Shown in pieces: positions 59,340-64,000 of a stretch of 64,000 bases of DNA. A program made the translations under genes and the position numbers. Below the pieces are notes generated by a model, which was given only the letters and a program-made list of their open reading frames with translations, did no database searches and was not told the origin of the DNA. Numbering within the stretch: the first letter of the stretch is position 1; each line of letters begins with the position of its first letter. Origin of the DNA: Planctomycetota bacterium (GTDB taxonomy: Bacteria; Planctomycetota; Phycisphaerae; Phycisphaerales; SM1A02); contig JAIOPG010000004.1 of the NCBI GenBank assembly GCA_021414025.1, positions 248,001-312,000 on the forward strand, written 5' to 3'.

Positions 59340-60632
59340 TTATTTTCGAAGCAGCAGAAGCGCCAGGTTGATCATGAGGCTCGCCACGAGAAGTCCGCCC
59401 AGAAGCAGGATTTTCCAGGAGAGGCCGCTTGATGGGCCGGAAAGTTGGCGCACTTCAGTGGGCGGTGCTTCGCCTTCCGCTGTGTTGGTGGCCAGCGAGG
59501 AGACCAGTGAATGCGTGGGCCTTGCGTGGATCGGGTCGTGGCCGTTGCGGGCCGACTCAAGATCCTCAAGCAGCTGCGCCGCGCTCTGGTAGCGATCACG
59601 CGGATCCTTGGCCATCATCATCTCGATGATCAACGCGACGCCGGTCGTGAGCTCCGGCACTACGTGGTCGGGGGGCACCAGCGGATCGCGGATCTGCCGC
59701 TGCATGACCTCGGTGGGGTTCTTGCCTTCGAAGGGGACTTTGCCCGTCACCATGTGATAGAAGGTGGCACCAAGTCCATAGATGTCCGCGGCCGGGCCGA
59801 TGGTGACGACGCCGCGGGCCTGTTCGGGGCTGATGTAGTAGGGGGTGCCGAAGGCCTTGCCGGCCTCCGATTCGGCGGCCTCGCGGTCGCTGATCGCGCG
59901 GGCGAGTCCAAGATCGGCCAGCTTCACCACCTCGGCCTTGTTGATCATCATGTTCTTGGGCTTGATGTCGCGGTGAATGAACCCCTGCAAGTGGGCGTGC
60001 TTGAGGGCCTTGGCGACCTGGATGATGATCTCGATCGCCTCCTTTTCCTCAATGCGGCGCTTGCGCAGGATGCGGTCGTGCACGGTCTCGCCGTCGACGT
60101 ACTCCATGACGAAGTAGTGGTTGTCGCCGGCTTGGCCGACGTCCAGCGCGCCGACGATGTGCTGGTCATTGAGTTTGGCGGCGGCGCGGCCCTCTTTATA
60201 GAAGCGCTCGATGAACTTCGGGTCGCTGGAATACTTCCGGGGGAGGATCTTGATCGCGACCAGGCGGTCCAGCGAAAGCTGCTTGGCCAGGAAGACCGTG
60301 GCCATGGCGCCGGCGCCGAGCTTCTTCATCATCTGGTAGCCGGGGATGGCCTGCTGCGGCCGCTCGCTCTCCAGTTCGCGCTGCACCCGGGCGAACTGGC
60401 GGCGGGTGATGACTTCCTTCTGGATCAGGATGTCGCTCAGGCGGCTGCCCGGCGGCAGGCGCTTCAGAAGCTCGCGGCATTTGTCGACTTCATCGCTGGT
60501 GGCCAGGCCGCGCTCGACCACGTACCGGCCGACAATGGTGTCCCCGCCCGAGCGGCCGGCGGCGCTGTCGCCCGGTGAGCGGGATTGCCCGGCGGGGTCC
60601 GGACTGCTGGGTATGGGAGTGGGTTCGGTCAC
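59340..60632 (-). CDS. Ser/Thr protein kinase with an N-terminal GspE-N/MshEN-like region
   Basis: From GTG 60632 the product has 430 residues. A low-complexity start (1-30) is followed by a two-repeat helical region at 31-90, VVERGLATSDEVDKCRELL and LSDILIQKEVITRRQFAR, which resembles the N-terminal MshEN/T2SSE_N module of secretion ATPases. A Hanks-type kinase domain covers about 98-370: LGAGAMATVFLAK, VAIKILPRK, HRDIKPKNMMIN and LADLGLARA. A single membrane helix at the C-terminus anchors it. The longer frame upstream is a shadow. A fusion of this kind could link phosphorylation to the type II secretion machinery; this is inference. Confidence 0.83.
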   Translation of the reverse strand: MTEPTPIPSSPDPAGQSRSPGDSAAGRSGGDTIVGRYVVERGLATSDEVDKCRELLKRLPPGSRLSDILIQKEVITRRQFARVQRELESERPQQAIPGYQMMKKLGAGAMATVFLAKQLSLDRLVAIKILPRKYSSDPKFIERFYKEGRAAAKLNDQHIVGALDVGQAGDNHYFVMEYVDGETVHDRILRKRRIEEKEAIEIIIQVAKALKHAHLQGFIHRDIKPKNMMINKAEVVKLADLGLARAISDREAAESEAGKAFGTPYYISPEQARGVVTIGPAADIYGLGATFYHMVTGKVPFEGKNPTEVMQRQIRDPLVPPDHVVPELTTGVALIIEMMMAKDPRDRYQSAAQLLEDLESARNGHDPIHARPTHSLVSSLATNTAEGEAPPTEVRQLSGPSSGLSWKILLLGGLLVASLMINLALLLLRK

Positions 60633-60709
60633 GGTTCGGTCGGCTGCGAAGGGGCAACTATATACAGTGCCTCCGGCAAATGTACCCAAGGGTGATCGCC
60701 GGCGCGTCC

Positions 60710-60796
60710 ATGAACGAGAAATATTCCCAGTCGAAGAAGCCGGCGCCATCGCCTTTGAAGGGCGCGTGGGGCGCAGGGTCGGGGGTCGACTCATGA
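60710..60796 (+). CDS. Possible 28-codon upstream ORF of maf
   Basis: ATG 60710 opens a reading of 28 codons that ends in a TGA overlapping the ATG of maf (ATGA). Its product is rich in Lys, Ser and Pro and has no known family. No Shine-Dalgarno precedes it. The coupling is suggestive, but a chance ORF is equally possible. Confidence 0.25.
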   Translation: MNEKYSQSKKPAPSPLKGAWGAGSGVDS

Positions 60797-61380
60797 TGCC
60801 GATCGTGCTCGCCAGCCGCTCCCCAAGGCGGATCGAGATTCTCAAACGGGAGGGCGTTGACTTCACGGCGATCGAAGCCCCGCTGGACGACGCCGCCGAG
60901 GCGCCGCCCGGCGACGTGGCGGAGAACGCGATGCGGATCGCCCGGCTGAAGGCGGAATCGGTCCGTCGGGCCAATCCCGGACGCTGCGGTGGGAAATGGA
61001 TCCTGGCCGCAGACACGATTTGCGAAATGGGCGGGCGCGCGGTCGGCAAGCCGCGCAGCCGCAACGAAGCGCTGTCGATGCTCGAGCTGGCCTTTGGCGC
61101 TCCGCATCGCGTGGTCACCGGCGTCTGCCTGCTGCATGATCCAGGGGAAAAAACTTTTTTCGACGAGGCGAGCGTGACGATCGGCAGGGCGCCCGAGAAC
61201 GAAGTGCGAAAATATGTGGAGAGCGATGCATGGCAGGGACGCGCGGGGGGATACGACTTCGCCGAGCGCCGCGCCGCGGGTTGGCGGATGCATTGCGAAG
61301 GCGATCCTGATACCGTCGCGGGATTGCCGTGGCGACGCGTGAAGGAATTCCTCGACGCTCTTGAAAGGGAATGGCCATGA
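60793..61380 (+). CDS. maf: Maf-family nucleoside triphosphate pyrophosphatase
   Basis: Maf proteins hydrolyse non-canonical or canonical NTPs (for example dTTP and UTP). From ATG 60793 the 195-residue protein has the N-terminal IVLASRSPRRIEILKREG, the acidic site WILAADTICEMGGRAVGKP and the late DAWQGRAGGYDFAERRA, which stands where many Maf proteins have KAGAYGIQG. A second ATG (60796) is possible; GGGGG lies 8 nt upstream. The end overlaps lpxK as ATGA. Confidence 0.87.
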   Translation: MMPIVLASRSPRRIEILKREGVDFTAIEAPLDDAAEAPPGDVAENAMRIARLKAESVRRANPGRCGGKWILAADTICEMGGRAVGKPRSRNEALSMLELAFGAPHRVVTGVCLLHDPGEKTFFDEASVTIGRAPENEVRKYVESDAWQGRAGGYDFAERRAAGWRMHCEGDPDTVAGLPWRRVKEFLDALEREWP

Positions 61381-62393
61381 AAGGACCGCTGCCCTCCTGG
61401 TTGAATCCCGCCGCCGGCGCCGCCAGCGCCGGATACCGCGCGGCGGTGCAACTGCGGAACCATCGAATCGAGGAGCGGCTTCCGGCGGATTGCGGCCTGC
61501 CCGTGATCAGCGTCGGCAACATCACCGCGGGAGGGACGGGCAAGACGCCGCTGACGCAGTGGATCGTGCGAACGCTCACCGCCGCGGGACGCCATCCCAT
61601 GATCGCGCTGCGCGGCCATCGGGGCGGCGAAAGCGCCGACGAGGTGCTCGAGCATCGCGCGGCCCTGCCGGGCATCGCGCTGGCCGTCGGAGCCGACCGC
61701 GCCCAGCGCATCGCGGACCTGCGCAGATCGCATCCGGAATGCGATGTCGTGGTGCTGGATGACGGGTTTCAGCATCGGCAGCTCCGGCGCGATGGCGACC
61801 TGGTTCTGATCGACGCGACCCGCCCCTCGCTGGAGGACGGAATGCTGCCGCGGGGCTGGCTGCGCGAGCCGGCCGCGTCGCTGCGCCGCGCCACCGGAGT
61901 GATCGTGACGCGGGCCGCGGCCATCGACCCGGAACTTGCGAAGGAGATCGAGGCGATGCATGGTCAGGCGCCGCTGGCCTGGTGCCGCCACGCCTGGACG
62001 GGGCTCGAAGGCATCGAGGAGGGCGCGGTGCACGAAGTCTCCTGGCTGCGCCGCAAGCGCGTCGCGGTCTGGGCGGGCACCGGCAATCCGCGTTCCATCA
62101 TCCGTCAGGCGGAGTCGGCGGCGGCCTCGGTGGTGGACGCTCCGAAACTTGCCGATCACGTGTCGTGGGACGCGGCCATGGTGGCGCGACTGACGCACCG
62201 GGCCGAGCGGGCGCGGGCCGATGCGATCGTGGTGACACCCAAGGATTGGGTGAAGATCGCGCCGCTCGCCGCGGCGTGGCGTCTGCCGCTGGTGCGGCCG
62301 CGCCTGGCGATCGAGTTCCTGCAGGGGCAGGAGGCGCTCCAAGAGCATCTCGCGAGCTCCATTCGAGCGGGGGAATGCCGCGGGCGCGGCTAG
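61377..62393 (+). CDS. lpxK: Tetraacyldisaccharide 4'-kinase
   Basis: LpxK phosphorylates the 4'-position of the lipid A precursor. ATG 61377 is chosen because AAGGGA sits 6 nt upstream and ATGA overlaps the maf stop; ATG 61371 adds two residues. The 338-residue protein has the Walker A region VGNITAGGTGKTPLTQWIV, VVLDDGFQHRQLRRD, and DATRPSLEDGMLPRGWLRE. It implies that this organism makes lipid A, so an outer membrane with LPS is expected. hldE follows after 10 bp. Confidence 0.92.
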   Translation: MKGPLPSWLNPAAGAASAGYRAAVQLRNHRIEERLPADCGLPVISVGNITAGGTGKTPLTQWIVRTLTAAGRHPMIALRGHRGGESADEVLEHRAALPGIALAVGADRAQRIADLRRSHPECDVVVLDDGFQHRQLRRDGDLVLIDATRPSLEDGMLPRGWLREPAASLRRATGVIVTRAAAIDPELAKEIEAMHGQAPLAWCRHAWTGLEGIEEGAVHEVSWLRRKRVAVWAGTGNPRSIIRQAESAAASVVDAPKLADHVSWDAAMVARLTHRAERARADAIVVTPKDWVKIAPLAAAWRLPLVRPRLAIEFLQGQEALQEHLASSIRAGECRGRG

Positions 62394-62396
62394 ACT
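62391..62396 (+). promoter_or_regulatory. Possible -10 element before hldE
   Basis: TAGACT overlaps the lpxK stop and ends 7 nt before ATG 62404; no Shine-Dalgarno is seen. hldE may also be expressed from the maf-lpxK transcript. Confidence 0.35.
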
Positions 62397-62403
62397 GCAC
62401 GCC

Positions 62404-63927
62404 ATGAGTTTCTCCACCGAAGCGCTGGTCTCGAAGATGGCGACCTGGAAACCCTTCCGCCTGCTGGTGGTGGGGGATTTCATGCTCGACCAGGCCCTTT
62501 CCGGCGCCGCCGAGCGGCTGAGCCCCGACGCCCCGGTGCCGGTGCTGCTGAGCCGCGGCCGCGAGGATCTGGAAGAGACCGCCGGCGGCGCGAGCAATGT
62601 CGCGCTCTGCGCGGCGGCTTTGGGCGCGACCGTGCAATGTGTTGGCGTGACCGGCTGCGACACCGAGGCGAAATCGCTGCGGGAACTTCTGAAGGCCGGC
62701 GGTTGCGATTCGAAGCACCTGATCGAGGACTCCACGCGCCCGACCACCGTGAAGCGAAGCCTGATCGGCCTGGCCCAGCACCGCCATCCGCAGAAGATGT
62801 TCCGGCTCGACATGGAAAGCCGCGAGCCCATCGCCCCGGCGATCGAGGCCAAACTGATCGCGGCGATCGAAGCCGCCCTGCCCTCGTGCGACATCGTCTG
62901 CCTTGAGGACTACGCCAAGGGTGTGTGCACGCCGGCGCTCTGCGCGGAGCTGATCAAGCGCTGCCGCGCGGCGAAGAAGAAGCTGCTGGTCGACCCCGCG
63001 GCGATCAGCGACTACGCCAAGTACAAGGGCTCGACCGTCATCACGCCCAACCGCACCGAAGCCGAGCAGGTGACGGGCCGCCGCGCCGCCGACGGTTTCG
63101 ACGCGCCGACGCTGCACGCAATTTCCGGGCAGCTGCTCCGGCAGCTCGAGCTCGAAGCCGTCGTGCTGACGCTCGACCGGCACGGCGCGCTCCTGCAGTT
63201 GCCCGCGAGCGATCCGGTGCATGTGCCGACGCTGGCTCGCAAGGTCTACGACGTCACCGGCGCCGGGGACATGGTGCTGGCGGCGCTGGCCGGCGCACTC
63301 ATGAATGGATTCTCATGGCTCGAGGCGGTGCAATTCGCCAACGTGGCGGCCGGACTCGAGGTCGAGGTCTTCGGTGCCCGTCCGATCCCGCTGGCGCAGG
63401 TCCGCAAGCAGATCATGGTGCAGGCGGGGCACTTGGCGGGGAAGATCCGCGACCGCGCCGGCCTCGCCCTTGAGATGGAGGCGCGTCGTTCGGCGGGGCA
63501 GAAGATCGTCTTCACCAACGGATGCTTCGACGTGCTGCACGCCGGCCATGTGGCGAGCCTGCGCGAGGCGCGATCCCTGGGCGACTGCCTGGTGGTGGCG
63601 CTCAACAGCGACAAGAGCGTGCGCGCCTTGAAGGGGGACGGCCGTCCGGTCTTCCCGCTTGAGCAGCGGCTGGAGGTGCTCGAGGCGCTGGAGTGCGTCG
63701 ATGTGGTGACCTGGTTCGACGAGCCGACCGCGGATGCCGCGATCCTGGCCGCGCGGCCCCACGTCTACGCCAAGGGCGGCGACTACCAGCCCGAGCAGAT
63801 TCCCGAATTGGGAGTTGTCAAGTCCATCGGCGCGACTTTTTGCATTTTAGGTTTGCGCGAGGGATTGAGCACCACCAACGCCATCCGCCGCATTCGTGGA
63901 CAACACGCGGGGACAACTCGCACATGA
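62404..63927 (+). CDS. hldE: Bifunctional heptose 7-phosphate kinase / heptose 1-phosphate adenylyltransferase
   Basis: HldE carries out two steps to ADP-heptose for the LPS core. The 507-residue protein has the N-terminal PfkB kinase domain (LLVVGDFMLDQALSGAAERL, ETAGGASNVA, and the catalytic TGAGDMVLAALAGALMNG). The C-terminal nucleotidyltransferase domain starts near residue 355: IVFTNGCFDVLHAGHVASLR and later GLSTTNAIRRIRG. Both domains are full length. With lpxK just upstream it forms an LPS operon. Confidence 0.95.
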   Translation: MSFSTEALVSKMATWKPFRLLVVGDFMLDQALSGAAERLSPDAPVPVLLSRGREDLEETAGGASNVALCAAALGATVQCVGVTGCDTEAKSLRELLKAGGCDSKHLIEDSTRPTTVKRSLIGLAQHRHPQKMFRLDMESREPIAPAIEAKLIAAIEAALPSCDIVCLEDYAKGVCTPALCAELIKRCRAAKKKLLVDPAAISDYAKYKGSTVITPNRTEAEQVTGRRAADGFDAPTLHAISGQLLRQLELEAVVLTLDRHGALLQLPASDPVHVPTLARKVYDVTGAGDMVLAALAGALMNGFSWLEAVQFANVAAGLEVEVFGARPIPLAQVRKQIMVQAGHLAGKIRDRAGLALEMEARRSAGQKIVFTNGCFDVLHAGHVASLREARSLGDCLVVALNSDKSVRALKGDGRPVFPLEQRLEVLEALECVDVVTWFDEPTADAAILAARPHVYAKGGDYQPEQIPELGVVKSIGATFCILGLREGLSTTNAIRRIRGQHAGTTRT

Positions 63928-63947
63928 TTCGTGGATGAGAATCGCTC

Positions 63948-63977
63948 TTGACGCGGCCCCATGTCCTTGACCATACT
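63948..63977 (+). promoter_or_regulatory. Possible promoter at the right edge
   Basis: TTGACG (63948-63953), an 18-bp spacer and CATACT (63972-63977) point to the right, toward a gene outside the window. Confidence 0.4.
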
Positions 63978-64000
63978 GCGCACGTTCGGGAACGCAGTCC

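Noticed and set aside
60633-62894. Long minus-strand frame extending the kinase upstream across maf, lpxK and hldE
   Set aside because: It runs antisense to three well-supported genes and lacks any family blocks; the kinase frame is family-like only from near GTG 60632.
63935-63970. Short frame MRIALDAAPCP resembling a PlsX start
   Set aside because: It stops after 11 codons and the resemblance is limited to the first seven residues; it could be chance.
63961-64000. Possible gene start MSLTILRTFGNAV running off the right edge
   Set aside because: Only 13 codons are visible and a good promoter (TTGACG-18-CATACT) overlaps it, so the next gene probably starts further right.
1-64000. tRNA, rRNA, CRISPR, insertion sequences, attachment sites and prophage genes
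   Set aside because: None was seen on reading either strand; non-coding gaps are too short or lack the required structure.

Overview
The window looks like a chromosome fragment of a high-GC, Gram-negative-type planctomycete, most likely of the Phycisphaerae. This is inferred from gene content, not from a search. The signs are: two tandem prepilin-like proteins of planctomycete style (residues GFTLIELLVV, then a late FADNH/YNDDH element); a bacterial DNA topoisomerase VI (both subunits); a type II secretion/pseudopilus operon; lipopolysaccharide genes (lpxK, hldE); a large PQQ-type beta-propeller protein; and very compact gene packing with many ATGA, GTGA and TTGA start/stop overlaps. There is no sign of phage, transposons, CRISPR, rRNA or tRNA genes, and almost all of the window is coding.

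Layout. 1-3848 (+): 3' end of tpiA, secG, yicC, a phosphotransferase and a secreted PDZ protein. 3870-8424: adenylate-kinase-like gene (-), recJ (+), and phoU followed by a UDP-sugar pyrophosphorylase gene (-). 8457-10692 (+): pdxJ-dapA-NUDIX. 10729-12114 (-): phosphohexomutase. 12197-14742 (+): a PTPS/QueD-family gene coupled to ppk1. 14824-19717: LEA2-type lipoprotein (-), a 1293-residue beta-propeller protein (+) and a hyperacidic protein (+). 19724-36109 (-): a type II secretion operon. It runs secreted helical protein, gspE, F, G, H, I, J, K, L-like, M-like, a GspC-position protein, a possible small ORF, the secretin gspD, and a lipoprotein. 36248-39899: orphan CoA-transferase subunit A (-), MFS exporter (+), unusual sigma factor (-), ndk (-). 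40046-43308 (+): topoisomerase VI B and A. 43251-47385 (-): histidine kinase, cold-shock protein, and pnp preceded by rpsO. 47579-51128 (+): acyl-CoA carboxyltransferase, rdgB and a YkgJ-type cysteine-cluster gene. 51091-56097 (-): GT2/flippase-like fusion, floA, and short and long nfeD. 56272-58357 (-): two pilin-like genes. 58861-63927: ridA (+), a Ser/Thr kinase (-), and maf-lpxK-hldE (+).

The genes group into central metabolism and cofactors, envelope and LPS, secretion and pseudopili, and RNA/DNA enzymes. The strongest unlisted pattern is at the start codons. At least nine genes that head transcription units, on both strands, have a TANNNT hexamer ending exactly 6 nt before the start codon and no Shine-Dalgarno sequence. 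This is the geometry expected for leaderless mRNAs. Other genes have clear GGAG/AGGAG sites, so the genome seems to use two initiation modes. Other items of interest are a Ser/Thr kinase carrying a GspE-N/MshEN-like N-terminal module, a PTPS homologue with the ExxHGH motif in place of the QueD cysteine motif, and a 133-residue protein made mostly of Asp and Glu.
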